NCBI GenBank assembly: GCA_945906935.1
Contig: CAMDSO010000007.1
Location: 1 to 64,000, forward strand
Source of the DNA: Bordetella parapertussis
GTDB taxonomy: Bacteria > Pseudomonadota > Gammaproteobacteria > Burkholderiales > SG8-41
Direction of reading: 5' to 3'
DNA length: 64,000 nt
Both the position numbers and the translations under genes were made by a program. The notes beneath the pieces were generated by a model, which saw nothing but the letters and a program-made list of their open reading frames with translations, had not been told where the DNA came from and did not search any database. Positions 9,063-17,472 of this stretch are shown piece by piece. Numbering within the stretch: position 1 is the first letter of the stretch; each line of letters opens with the position of its first letter.

Positions 9063-9455
9063 TTACTTTTTACCCTTGTGGTCAGCGTGTGCGGCCTTCT
9101 CGTCATGGTGCGACTTCTTTGCATCATGATGCGCTTTCTTTTGGTCCTGATGCATCTGCTGCGTGTCTTTCTTCAGTTCGGCGCGATCGGCTTTTAATTT
9201 CTCGCGATCGGCTTTCACCGCCTCTTTGTTACCGTCCTTGCTGTCGGCCTTGATTTGATCGCGATCAGCCTTGATCGCCGCCTTGTCCTGCCGCACGGCT
9301 TGCTGATCGGCCTTGGCCTTGTCACGTTCGACCTTAACGGCGTCCTTGCCCAGAGCGGCCGGCGCGGTCTGTGCGGTCTGTGCGGTCTGTGCGGCAACCG
9401 GCAACGCGAAAGCACCGGCGAGCATGATGGCGGCAATTGCATGGGGTATCTTCAC
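9063..9455 (-). CDS. Small secreted Lys/Asp/Ala-rich coiled-coil protein with His-rich tail
   Basis: I choose the GTG at 9455 because AGGAG lies 5 nt upstream; the track start at 9497 would precede a normal signal peptide with 14 extra residues. The protein (about 130 aa) begins KIPHAIAAIMLAGAFALPVAAQ, a clear Sec signal. A short TAQ repeat encoded by a tandem GTCTGTGCG-like array follows. Then come about 60 residues of a charged repeat (KADRDQIKAD, VKADREKLKADRAELKKD), a strong coiled coil. The C-terminus is rich in His/Lys/Asp (HHDAKKSHHDEKAAH) and could bind metal. I do not recognise a named family. Confidence 0.75.
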   Translation of the reverse strand: MKIPHAIAAIMLAGAFALPVAAQTAQTAQTAPAALGKDAVKVERDKAKADQQAVRQDKAAIKADRDQIKADSKDGNKEAVKADREKLKADRAELKKDTQQMHQDQKKAHHDAKKSHHDEKAAHADHKGKK

Positions 9456-9577
9456 TTGATCTCCTCGTGTGTGGCGGAGCGGACCGCCTGTAGACATTAA
9501 CGTGATGCGTCGCCGGCGGTTGACGTTGCGCGCGCTGTTAAGACTACTGTTACGCGTGATCAGTGTGCCCGGCGTGC

Positions 9578-10777
9578 TCAGCGCCCACGCAAATAAGCGG
9601 CGATGCGACGCACACCTTCTGCGAGCACCGGCACTGCGTTCGTATAGGCAAAACGCACGTGCTTGTTGGCGGCATTGGCACCGAAATCAGCGCCCGGCGT
9701 GATGGCCACACCCGCGCTCTCCAACAGATCGCGCGCGAAAGCAAAACTGTCGTCGCACAGCGCACTGCAATCAGCATAGAGATAGAACGCGCCTTGCGGC
9801 ACCACCGGTATGCGGAACCCGATCTCGCGCAAGGCCGGCAACAGATAATCACGCCGCGCCTTGAATTCGGCACGCCGCGCCTCGAGTATGGCGATGGTCT
9901 CAGGCTCGAATGCGGCCACCGCCGCATGCTGCGAAGGGGTGGGCGAGGAGAGATAAATATTCTGCGAGAGTTTTTCAAACGCACGCAGATAGGCCTCGGG
10001 CACCACCATCCAACCCAGCCGCCAGCCGGTCATGTTGAAGTATTTCGAAAAGCTGTTGATGACAAATACCTGGTCACTGAATTTGAGCGCCGTCGAATAA
10101 TCCCCCTCATAGACGAGACCGTGATAAATCTCGTCGACGATCATGACGCCGCCGCGCGCCGCCGCGATGGCAGCGATCTCCTTGAGGGCCGCGTCCGGTA
10201 TTAGAGTGCCCGTCGGATTCGATGGCGAGGCCACCATCACCGCGCGGCTACGCGGCGTCCAGCGTTGCGCCACCAGTGCAGGCGTTAATTGATAGCCGCT
10301 GTCCGCGCCGACGGCGATTTCATCCGCAACCCCGCCCATCATGCGCACAAAGTTGCGATTGCACGGGTAACCAGGGTCCGCCATCAGCACTTCGTCACCG
10401 TTATCGATCAATACCGCGATCGCCAGCAACAAGGCTCCTGAAGCACCCGAAGTAATGATGATGCGCGAAGGCGACACTTCGACGCCGTAACGCGTGCGAT
10501 AAAAACGCGCGATGGTCTCGCGCAGCACCGGCAGCCCAAGTGCAGGAGTATAAAACAAACGACCGGTTTCAATCACGCGCATACCAGCTTCGCAGACCGG
10601 TTTGGGTGAGAGAAAATCCGGCTCACCGATTTCCATGTGGACGATGTTGCGGCCAGCCGCCTCGAGCTCGGCGGCTCGCGCCGCCAGTTCCAGCACATGA
10701 AATGGCTCTACGCCGGCAAGGCGTTGCGCAACGCGTGCCGCTGCGGGCGGCGAATCGAAATTGTGATCGGTAGTCAT
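9578..10777 (-). CDS. PLP-dependent aminotransferase, class I/II
   Basis: A fold-type I aminotransferase of about 399 aa. Seen in order: HMEIGEPDF, FYTPALGLPVLRETIA, SGASGALLLAI, MADPGYPCNRNF, SPSNPTGTLI, DEIYHGLVYEG, and the PLP-lysine motif SFSKYFNMTGWRLGW. The C-terminal YADCSALCDDSFAFARDLLE and VRFAYTN (Arg that binds the substrate carboxylate) complete the family signature. It resembles AlaT/AspC-like enzymes, and amino-donor specificity cannot be read with certainty. The start at MTTDHNF is preferred over the track's 10795. The divergent neighbour is the broken DUF1993 gene. Confidence 0.9.
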   Translation of the reverse strand: MTTDHNFDSPPAAARVAQRLAGVEPFHVLELAARAAELEAAGRNIVHMEIGEPDFLSPKPVCEAGMRVIETGRLFYTPALGLPVLRETIARFYRTRYGVEVSPSRIIITSGASGALLLAIAVLIDNGDEVLMADPGYPCNRNFVRMMGGVADEIAVGADSGYQLTPALVAQRWTPRSRAVMVASPSNPTGTLIPDAALKEIAAIAAARGGVMIVDEIYHGLVYEGDYSTALKFSDQVFVINSFSKYFNMTGWRLGWMVVPEAYLRAFEKLSQNIYLSSPTPSQHAAVAAFEPETIAILEARRAEFKARRDYLLPALREIGFRIPVVPQGAFYLYADCSALCDDSFAFARDLLESAGVAITPGADFGANAANKHVRFAYTNAVPVLAEGVRRIAAYLRGR

Positions 10778-10844
10778 GCTGCGATTATGCGGCAATTAAC
10801 GCGCTGCTAGAATCCGCGCCCCTGACTTTCCCAACGAAAATCTC

Positions 10845-11351
10845 ATGACCATCTCAATGTATCAGGCCTCGGCACCCGCACTCGAACGCATGCTCGTCAA
10901 CCTTGCCGTCATCCTCGAAAAAGGCGCGGCCCACGCAGCGGCGAAAAAAATCGAGCCGTCGGTGTTTATCAATGCGCGCCTGTCGCCCGATATGTTCACT
11001 CTTGCCAAACAAGTGCAAATCGCAGCCGACATGGCCGAGGGTTGCATGGCACGGCTGGCGGGCGACGAAGCGCCCAAGGACGAAGACAGCTAAACGACGT
11101 TTGCCGAATTGATTACACGCATCGAAAAAACGGTCGTCTACATCAAGCGCTTTACGCCGGCGCAGATCGATGGCAGCGAAGAGCGGCACATCGTGCTGCC
11201 GGTGCGCGGCGGCCCGCTGGAGTTCAAGGGCCAGCCCTATCTGCTGCACTGGGTTTACCCGAACTTTTATTTCCACGTCACCACCGCCTACGACATCCTG
11301 CGTCATAACGGTGTTGAGGTTGGCAAAATGGATTTCCTTGGTAAGCCCTGA
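10845..11351 (+). pseudogene. DUF1993-family gene interrupted by an in-frame TAA
   Basis: Two track ORFs (10845-11093 and 11109-11351) lie in the same frame. Together they give one normal-length DUF1993 protein of about 168 residues. The N-terminal part has SMYQASAPALERML and ARLSPDMFTLAKQVQIA. The C-terminal part has PAQIDGSEER, GQPYLLHWVYPNFYFHVTTAYDILRHNGVEVGK. The only break is TAA at 11091-11093, where the family usually has an acidic or polar residue before TTFAEL. One base change would restore the gene. The rest of the reading frame looks intact, so the mutation is recent or is a sequencing error. The function of the family is unknown. Confidence 0.85.
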
Positions 11352-11363
11352 GCTCTCAGGGCT
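11344..11363. terminator. Palindrome overlapping the DUF1993 stop
   Basis: A perfect 20-bp palindrome, AGCCCTGAGCTCTCAGGGCT, overlaps the stop codon of the DUF1993 frame. It can form a 9-bp hairpin but lacks a T-tract, so it is a weak terminator candidate or a protein-binding site. Confidence 0.35.
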
Positions 11364-11504
11364 GATGTTCGCCTGATCCTGGCCCTCGGGCTGCCACCCA
11401 CCCGCTAGCGGCGATCTCTTCCGACCGCGGCGCCTCCCTACCTCCCCCGCCGCCTAGCTTCGGCATCCGCAACGAAACAGCCCCGCTTTCCGCCTGAAAC
11501 AAGG

Positions 11505-11644
11505 CGAAATTTTCCTTAACTCTAATTAACATTTCTTTATACTTTAAAATGGTAACGTTGATCCGCTAAAAGAGGCTGCGGGCGCGCGAAACCGCAGGGC
11601 CGCTCCAGCGATGAGGTCCGGTTGCGCAGACCCCTGACGCACGG
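11505..11644 (+). promoter_or_regulatory. AT-rich promoter region and structured leader of the kinase gene
   Basis: Of the 293 bases before the kinase gene, 11505-11560 are sharply AT-rich (TTAACTCTAATTAACA, TTTATACTTTAAAAT), as expected for a promoter. Bases 11584-11627 then fold into nested helices. GCGC-GA-AACCG pairs with CGGTTGCGC, enclosing GGGCC/GGTCC, enclosing GCT/AGC. I could not match this to a riboswitch family I know. A structured 5' leader is the safest description. The rest of the gap shows nothing. Confidence 0.4.
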
Positions 11645-13846
11645 ATGAAAAGCATGGGAAGCGGGGATATGCAGCGAACTTTCAAAGAGTGGATTTCTTC
11701 AACCAACTTCGTCGCCAGCCTGGGCGTGGTTGCCAGTCTGCTCGTCGTCGCTGTGGCGTTTCTGCAGGTCGCCAGCGACCGCAATCGCCATATTGAAACG
11801 TGGAAAGCCGTCGCCGCATCGGAGTCAACCGCACTCGCCGCGCATGCGCATCAAACCATGGTTGCCGCAGACCTCGCGCTGAAGTCGATTAACGAAATTG
11901 TCGCCCAGGCGAAACCCGGCACTACGGATGAATTGCGCAAACTGCTTGGCACGCGTGAAATTCATGAGATGCTGAAAATCCGCCAGAGCGGCGTGCCGCA
12001 GGTCAGTGTCGCCTCGATTGTCGACCTCAACGGCGACATGGTGAACTTCACCCGCAATTTCCCGCCGCGCTCGGCACAAGGGGCGCTGATCAATCTCAAG
12101 GAACGTGATTATTTCCGGGCCCATCTGCGCGACGAGGCGCTTGAGGTGTTCCTGTCGGCACCGGTGCAAAACAAAGGCACCGGCACGTGGACCTTCTACC
12201 TCGCACGAAAAATCCGCACGCCCTCGGGTGAAATGCTCGGCGTGGTACTCGCTGGCATTGAAAGTGCCTACTTTCAGCAATTCTTCAAGGACATTTCTGA
12301 CGACGGCAAGGCTTATGCCTTGTTTAATGCCGAAGGCACCAGTCTCGCCCGCTGGCCTGACGAGAGTAACGACATCGGTGGCAACTACGCCAAGGGGACG
12401 ATCTTCCGTATCCTGAACTCAGGAGCCAGATCCGAGATCATCGACGCTTCCGTTCCAAGCGGGTCAAAAAGCTACGGCAGCGAAAATCGTATCATCGCTC
12501 CGACACGGGTTGTTGATTATCCGCTGGTAGTCAATGTGCGTATCGCCGACGCGGTGATTCTCGGTGCCTGGATGCGCGCAGCCAAAGCCAACATCATCCA
12601 GGCCGTGTTGCTCTCGTTGATCATCGCCGCCATGACCACGATGGTCTTGCGACTGTTGCGCCAGAACGCCAAACAAATCCATGAAATTAGCCGAACCGGC
12701 GGTCTACTCGAAGAAAGCGAAGCGCGCCTCAACAGCTTTTTTCTCGCGTCACCGGTCTGCATGGCGATTTTTGATAATGACGGACGACTCTCGAAAATCA
12801 ACCCCACACTGGCGCGCCTGAGCGGTTTACCAGGCCCATACGAATTGGCAACGCCAACGGATAATCCGTTTACCGGCGTGTTCAAAGTGGAGCTCGATGC
12901 GCTGGTGCAGGAGGTGTTGGGCAGGCATGCCACTTTCATCAATCAACCTTTCCACATCCCCGGCAGCCCGTCCAAACCCGCTGCGCAGGAATGGCTGGTC
13001 TCGCTCTTCCCCGTGGTTGGTACGGCGACCAAATACAATGGGGTCGGTCTGTCGGTAATCGATGTAACCGAACTCACACGGGTGGAACACCAGCTGCGCG
13101 TGCTTAACAGCGAACTGGAAGAACGCGTCGATCTGCGCACCAAAGAACTCTCGGTGGCCAACATCGAACTCGACGCTTTCGCCTATAGCGTCTCGCACGA
13201 TTTACGCGCCCCGCTGCGCGGCATCGACGGCTTCGCCAACATGCTCGAGCAGGAATGCCAGGAGCAGCTCAACGAACAGGCGCGCGGCTATCTGCAGCGC
13301 ATCCGCAATGGCGTGCAACGACTGAGCAACATCATCTCCGACCTGCTGCTGCTATCGCGTCTGCGTAATACCGAGTTGAAGATGCAGCGCGTCGATCTCA
13401 CCGCTATCGCCCGTGAAATTGCCGACGGATACAGCAAAACGGGTGTCTACCCGGCAGTCGAGTGGCGTATCGCCGAGGGGCTGCAAGCCACCGCCGACAC
13501 CGGCATGATGCGCATCGTGTTGGAAAACCTGCTGGGCAACGCCGGCAAGTACAGCAGTAAAACCACCAACCCGGTGGTCGAGTTATTTCTTGCTGACAGC
13601 GACGACCAGCATCTTGAATTCGCCGTCCGCGACAACGGCGCCGGCTTTGATATGGCGTATGCAAACGTGCTGTTCAAACCGTTCAAACGCTTGCACGGCC
13701 AGCATGAATTCGAAGGCACCGGCATCGGGCTCTCCACCGTGGCCCGCGTCATCGCACGCCATGGCGGCAGTATCGCCGGTGAAGGCAAGGTCGGTGCCGG
13801 CGCCACCTTCCGCTTTAGTCTCCCCAACAAAATGGAAAAGTCATGA
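11645..13846 (+). CDS. Membrane sensor histidine kinase (Cache-PAS-HisKA-HATPase)
   Basis: A 733-aa kinase. TM1 is near residues 25-45. An extracytoplasmic Cache-like domain spans about 50-305 (NLKERDYFRAHL, WTFYLARKIRTPSGEMLGVVLAGIE) and TM2 about 315-335. A PAS domain lies at about 360-475, followed by a coiled coil. The HisKA motif AFAYSVSHDLRAPLRGIDGF holds the phospho-accepting His. The ATPase shows LENLLGNAGKYSS, RDNGAGFD and GTGIGLSTVARVI. The transmitter resembles the Cph1/phytochrome class, but the photosensor is replaced by a Cache ligand sensor. The start is uncertain (Met 1, 4 or 9). The stop overlaps the response regulator ATG by 4 bp. Confidence 0.9.
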   Translation: MKSMGSGDMQRTFKEWISSTNFVASLGVVASLLVVAVAFLQVASDRNRHIETWKAVAASESTALAAHAHQTMVAADLALKSINEIVAQAKPGTTDELRKLLGTREIHEMLKIRQSGVPQVSVASIVDLNGDMVNFTRNFPPRSAQGALINLKERDYFRAHLRDEALEVFLSAPVQNKGTGTWTFYLARKIRTPSGEMLGVVLAGIESAYFQQFFKDISDDGKAYALFNAEGTSLARWPDESNDIGGNYAKGTIFRILNSGARSEIIDASVPSGSKSYGSENRIIAPTRVVDYPLVVNVRIADAVILGAWMRAAKANIIQAVLLSLIIAAMTTMVLRLLRQNAKQIHEISRTGGLLEESEARLNSFFLASPVCMAIFDNDGRLSKINPTLARLSGLPGPYELATPTDNPFTGVFKVELDALVQEVLGRHATFINQPFHIPGSPSKPAAQEWLVSLFPVVGTATKYNGVGLSVIDVTELTRVEHQLRVLNSELEERVDLRTKELSVANIELDAFAYSVSHDLRAPLRGIDGFANMLEQECQEQLNEQARGYLQRIRNGVQRLSNIISDLLLLSRLRNTELKMQRVDLTAIAREIADGYSKTGVYPAVEWRIAEGLQATADTGMMRIVLENLLGNAGKYSSKTTNPVVELFLADSDDQHLEFAVRDNGAGFDMAYANVLFKPFKRLHGQHEFEGTGIGLSTVARVIARHGGSIAGEGKVGAGATFRFSLPNKMEKS

Positions 13847-14283
13847 AAGATTACATCCTGCTGGTCGAAGACAATCCCGACGACGCCGATCTCACCATCA
13901 TGGCGTTCAAAGCCTCCGGCATTGTCAATGAAGTGGTGGTGGCACGCGACGGCGCCGAGGCGATCGACTACCTGTTCGCACGCGGCGCCTTTGCAAGCCG
14001 CGATGCCACCGAGCTGCCAGTGGTGATGATCCTGGACCTCAATCTGCCGAAGGTTCCGGGCATCGAGGTGTTACGCCAAGTGCGTGATAACGCGGTAACC
14101 AACCTGCTGCCGGTGGTGGTATTGACCACTTCCATTGACGACAAGGACATGCTCGACAGCTATGGACTTGGCGCCAATGCCTATGTGCAAAAGCCCGTCT
14201 CGTCGGATGAGTTTGTCAAATCAGCAGGCCGTCTTGGCCTGTTCTGGACACTCAGCAACCGGCGCCCGCCGGCAAAAAAATAA
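13843..14283 (+). CDS. Rcp1-like single-domain response regulator
   Basis: A 146-aa receiver with no output domain. It has the acidic pair in LLVEDNPDDADL, the phospho-acceptor Asp in MILDLNLPKVPGIEVL, the Thr switch in VVLTTS and the Lys in YVQKPVSSDEF. The NPDDADL and DLNLPKVPG patterns are typical of Rcp1-like regulators that partner phytochrome-class kinases, agreeing with the kinase encoded just upstream. Translation is coupled through the ATGA overlap. With no effector domain, output is likely by protein interaction or phosphotransfer. The target is unknown. Confidence 0.9.
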   Translation: MKDYILLVEDNPDDADLTIMAFKASGIVNEVVVARDGAEAIDYLFARGAFASRDATELPVVMILDLNLPKVPGIEVLRQVRDNAVTNLLPVVVLTTSIDDKDMLDSYGLGANAYVQKPVSSDEFVKSAGRLGLFWTLSNRRPPAKK

Positions 14284-14316
14284 ACTCTAGCCAACCTAAC
14301 ACAGCCTGACAAGACC

Positions 14317-14865
14317 ATGAGTGACCTCAAACTCGCCCGCACCCGCCCGCTCGCAGCGCTGATCTTCGCCAGTCGCTGGCTGCAACTGCCCCTCTACCTT
14401 GGCCTGATCGTGGCGCAGGTCGTCTACGTGTATCAGTTCTGGACCGAGCTGGTGCACCTCGTGCAGCTGACAACGCTGCGCAATATCAGCGAAAACGAGA
14501 TCATGCTGATCGTGCTTGGACTGATCGATGTGGTGATGATCGCCAACCTGCTGGTGATGGTGATCATCGGCGGTTACGAGACCTTCGTCTCGCGCTTGAA
14601 ACTTGAAGACCACCCCGACCAGCCTGAGTGGCTCTCACACGTCAACGCCTCGGTGCTGAAGGTCAAGCTCGCCACCGCGATCATCGGTATCTCATCGATC
14701 CATCTGCTGAAGACATTCATCAACGCCGAACAGCTGGCTGAAAAAGTCATCATGTGGCAAGTCATCATCCACATCACGTTTGTGCTGTCGGCGATGGCCA
14801 TTGCCGCGACCGACCGCCTATTGCTCTCACCTTCGGGCCACAAGCACCCCCCACCGGGCAACTAA
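14317..14865 (+). CDS. UPF0114 (YqhA-like) membrane protein
   Basis: A 182-aa integral membrane protein with three to four hydrophobic helices. The pattern is diagnostic of the UPF0114/TIGR00645 family: [44 protein letters not shown] and [20 protein letters not shown]. The family's function is unknown. It lies 33 bp after the response regulator on the same strand and may be co-transcribed, though no functional link is known. Confidence 0.88.
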   Translation: MSDLKLARTRPLAALIFASRWLQLPLYLGLIVAQVVYVYQFWTELVHLVQLTTLRNISENEIMLIVLGLIDVVMIANLLVMVIIGGYETFVSRLKLEDHPDQPEWLSHVNASVLKVKLATAIIGISSIHLLKTFINAEQLAEKVIMWQVIIHITFVLSAMAIAATDRLLLSPSGHKHPPPGN

Positions 14866-14867
14866 AA

Positions 14868-14894
14868 ACCCCGCCCCGCCGTTATTGGCGGGGC
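14868..14894 (-). terminator. Intrinsic terminator between convergent genes
   Basis: Stem GCCCCGCC/GGCGGGGC (14873-14880 with 14887-14894), loop GTTATT. On the minus strand it is followed by GGGGTTTTTAG, so it fits termination of the nitroreductase transcript. It may also stop the opposing UPF0114 transcript. Confidence 0.75.
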
Positions 14895-14905
14895 ACATGT
14901 AACGA

Positions 14906-15511
14906 TTAACCGCCGTACGGTTTACCCCAGCCGCCGGCAAAGAAGCATTCACCGATTGGTTTGCGCTTGCGCGGGGCGAGTTCCTTCGACTTCACATCTT
15001 CCGGCAGCACTTCGGGCTCGCCCTGATAACCCACCGCGATCAATGACATCGGCGTGAATTCAGCGGGTATCGAAAAAGCGGCGCGGACTTTTTCACCGTC
15101 AAAGCCGCCCATCTGATGCGCAACCAGACCCAGCGCCACCGCTTGCAAAGACAGATTGAGCGTCGCCATGCCGGTATCGTGTTGCGTGTGCCGATTCGGT
15201 TTGCCGCTGTGCCCGAACACACTGCCCGCGCACGAGAGGATAAACAGCGGCACATTGGCACACCATTTCTTGTTGTTCTCGGACAAGGTGTCAAACACCT
15301 GCTGCCAGCCCGCCTCGTCGTCGGCGCGATTCCACACCAGGTAGCGCCAGGGTTCGTCACCATTGCACGACGGCGCCCAGCGCGCCGCCTCGATCAACGA
15401 CAGTATCTGTGCCTGGCTGACGGGCCTGGTTTTGTCATAGGCGCGCGGACTCCAGCGGCGCGTGAGCAGTTCGTGGATGGCAGTTGCAGTGACAGCGTTT
15501 TTTTCCAACAT
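14906..15511 (-). CDS. Nitroreductase family oxidoreductase
   Basis: A 201-aa FMN-dependent nitroreductase-fold protein. RRWSPRAYD near the N-terminus and ARWAPSCNGDEPWRYLVW are the FMN-phosphate and N-terminal signature. HDTGMATLNLSLQAVALGLVAHQMGGFD contains the central helix, and AVGYQGE near the C-terminus is typical. Such enzymes reduce quinones, nitro compounds or enals with NAD(P)H. It lies in a minus-strand run pirin-YceI-DoxX-nitroreductase, suggesting a shared role in handling quinones or redox stress (inference). Confidence 0.88.
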   Translation of the reverse strand: MLEKNAVTATAIHELLTRRWSPRAYDKTRPVSQAQILSLIEAARWAPSCNGDEPWRYLVWNRADDEAGWQQVFDTLSENNKKWCANVPLFILSCAGSVFGHSGKPNRHTQHDTGMATLNLSLQAVALGLVAHQMGGFDGEKVRAAFSIPAEFTPMSLIAVGYQGEPEVLPEDVKSKELAPRKRKPIGECFFAGGWGKPYGG

Positions 15512-15553
15512 GTGTTCTCCCGATGAAAGATGTCGGCGGCCCGCGGCCCGCCG

Positions 15554-16015
15554 CTAGCGTTTCTTGTTCTGCGGAACGTGCGGTGCATTCCGTTGCTTGC
15601 CGCCGAGGCTGAGCGGCCCCGGCCCGTGTATCACCACGTATAGCATGCCGCCCATGATGGCGAGGTTCTTCATGAAATTATTCAGCTGCCCGCCGAGATT
15701 CTGCGCTTCGGCGCTCCAGAACGGATGCACGACCACGGCGGTCAAAAAAGTGAACACAAAAAACGCCAGCGCCAGCGCGCGCGCCTGCCAGCCCAGCACC
15801 AGCAGGATGCCACCGCCGAGTTCGAGCGCAATCGTCAGCACCAGCAGCGACTGCGCGGCGGGCAAACCAAGATTACCGATAAAAGCCGCAGTCGCCGCAA
15901 AGGCCTTCAATTTGCCAAACCCCGAGACAATAAAAACCTGCGCCAACAATATACGCGCGGCCAGCGGACCGTAATGCGCCAGCCGCACCGCGTATTTATC
16001 CAGATTTTTATCCAT
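15554..16015 (-). CDS. DoxX-family membrane protein
   Basis: A 153-aa protein with four hydrophobic helices. It has the DoxX signatures ARILLAQVFIVSGFGKL, ALELGGGILLVLGWQAR and NFMKNLAIMGGMLYVVIHGPGPLSL. Members include YphA/YqjF-like proteins, and some are tied to quinone chemistry or thiosulfate oxidation. It lies 42 bp upstream of the nitroreductase on the same strand, so the two are probably co-transcribed. Its biochemical function is not established. Confidence 0.88.
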   Translation of the reverse strand: MDKNLDKYAVRLAHYGPLAARILLAQVFIVSGFGKLKAFAATAAFIGNLGLPAAQSLLVLTIALELGGGILLVLGWQARALALAFFVFTFLTAVVVHPFWSAEAQNLGGQLNNFMKNLAIMGGMLYVVIHGPGPLSLGGKQRNAPHVPQNKKR

Positions 16016-16086
16016 CTAACGAGCCCCCACCAACGCCAATCATGATTGAAACCTTGACCCCACCACGACTTAAAGTCGACCGCCGT

Positions 16087-16671
16087 CTAGTCCTTCCACG
16101 CCTCGACCTGTATGCGCAGGGTGATCTCGTCGCCCACCATCGGGATAAAGGTCTTCATGCCGAAATCCGAACGTTTCAGGCTGCCCGTCACCTCGGCACC
16201 GCAACCATCCTTTTTATTCAGCGGATGCGTGCCGCATTTGACCTGCGTAATCGCCAGCGTCAGCGGACGCATAACACCCAACAGAGTCAACTCGCCCTCG
16301 GCACTCGCCGGCACCTCACCGTTGAATTTGAGGTTCTTCGACTTGAACGTCATCAGTGGAAATTTCTCGACGTTAAAAAACTTCTCGCTGCGCAGCTCCG
16401 TCTCCAGGCGCGGATCACCACTACCGACCGATGCGGTTTGCACGGTGATTTCAATACTGCCGGTCTTCGCCGCACGGTCGAGCACCAGCTTGCCGGCGCT
16501 GCTGTTGAACTGGCCGCGATGGGTGGAGAAACCAAAGTGGCTGACTTCAAAGTGCGGAAAGGTGTGCGCCGGGTCGATGGAGTATTGCTCGGCGGCGTTG
16601 GCGGCGGCGGCGAACGCAAGCGGCGCGCCACAAATCAAAACAAACGCTGCATAGGTACGAAATGATGTCAT
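16087..16671 (-). CDS. YceI-family periplasmic lipid-binding protein
   Basis: A 194-aa protein with signal peptide (FVLICGAPLAFAAAANA, cleavage before AEQYSID). The lipocalin-like YceI pattern follows: YSIDPAHTFPHFEVSHFGFSTHRGQF, then FPLMTFKSKNLKF and LTLLGVMRPLTLAITQVKCG, ending VGDEITLRIQVEAWK. Family members bind polyisoprenoids or isoprenoid quinones in the periplasm. Its position beside DoxX and a nitroreductase fits quinone handling. Two Cys in the KCGTHPLNKKDGCG segment are common in the family. Confidence 0.92.
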   Translation of the reverse strand: MTSFRTYAAFVLICGAPLAFAAAANAAEQYSIDPAHTFPHFEVSHFGFSTHRGQFNSSAGKLVLDRAAKTGSIEITVQTASVGSGDPRLETELRSEKFFNVEKFPLMTFKSKNLKFNGEVPASAEGELTLLGVMRPLTLAITQVKCGTHPLNKKDGCGAEVTGSLKRSDFGMKTFIPMVGDEITLRIQVEAWKD

Positions 16672-16699
16672 GCGATGCCCCCCTCAAGTTTGCAAACAA

Positions 16700-17398
16700 T
16701 TAGAGCAGATCGAACAGCAGAATCTCGGCGTTATCGCCTTGTTCCAGCGTCACCATCGGCTCGTCATGAATTTTGGCTGCATCCCCGGCAAGTAGCACCT
16801 GACCGTTGATGGTCACCGCCCCGCGCGCCACATGCACATAGGCACAGCGCCCGCTGACCAGCGGATGTGACAAGCGTTCGGCACCGTCGAGCAGCGCCGC
16901 GAAAACAGCGGCATCCTGATGGATACGCAGCGATCCCTCACGTCCATCCGGCGAGGCAATCAGGCGCAGCGTGCCGCGCCTGGACCGAGTATCGAAATGT
17001 TTTTCCTCATAGCCGGGCTCGATGCCGGGCGCTGCGGGAAGAATCCAGATTTGCAGAAAATGCACCAACGCGTCGGGCGAGTGATTGAATTCGCTGTGTT
17101 GCACGCCGCGGCCGGCACTCATACGCTGTACGTCACCGGCGCGGATCACCGACCCATTGCCCATGCTGTCGCGATGGGCGAGTGCGCCCTCGAGTATGTA
17201 GGTAATGATCTCCATGTCACGGTGCCCGTGCGTGCCAAAGCCCATACCGGGCTGCACGATGTCTTCATTGATCACGCGCAAGCTGGCAAAACCTGTGTGC
17301 TGCGGATCGTGATAATCGGCAAACGAAAAACTATGCCGGCTCTCAAGCCAGCCGTGATGGGCGTGTCCGCGTTCGTTGGATTTTCGGATGGTGATCAT
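16700..17398 (-). CDS. Pirin family protein (YhhW-like quercetinase type)
   Basis: A 232-aa bicupin of the pirin family. It opens with IRKSNERGHAHHGWLESRHSFSFADYHDP and has RVINEDIVQPGMGFGTHGHRDMEIITYI. This carries the His/His/His/Glu metal ligands (GTHGHRDME), and SAGRGVQHSEFNHS follows. E. coli YhhW has quercetin 2,3-dioxygenase activity in vitro; the physiological role is usually unknown. It starts the minus-strand redox run with YceI, DoxX and the nitroreductase. Confidence 0.92.
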   Translation of the reverse strand: MITIRKSNERGHAHHGWLESRHSFSFADYHDPQHTGFASLRVINEDIVQPGMGFGTHGHRDMEIITYILEGALAHRDSMGNGSVIRAGDVQRMSAGRGVQHSEFNHSPDALVHFLQIWILPAAPGIEPGYEEKHFDTRSRRGTLRLIASPDGREGSLRIHQDAAVFAALLDGAERLSHPLVSGRCAYVHVARGAVTINGQVLLAGDAAKIHDEPMVTLEQGDNAEILLFDLL

Positions 17399-17472
17399 GA
17401 GTTTGGGCGCTTATATCAGCCGCTGGTGGGGACGATTCATCAAGCGCTCACCGCATCGGTCTGCTTCAAGTG

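Noticed and set aside
11584-11627. Structured leader considered as a cyclic-di-GMP or cobalamin riboswitch
   Set aside because: The conserved cores of those riboswitches are not present; only generic nested helices are seen.
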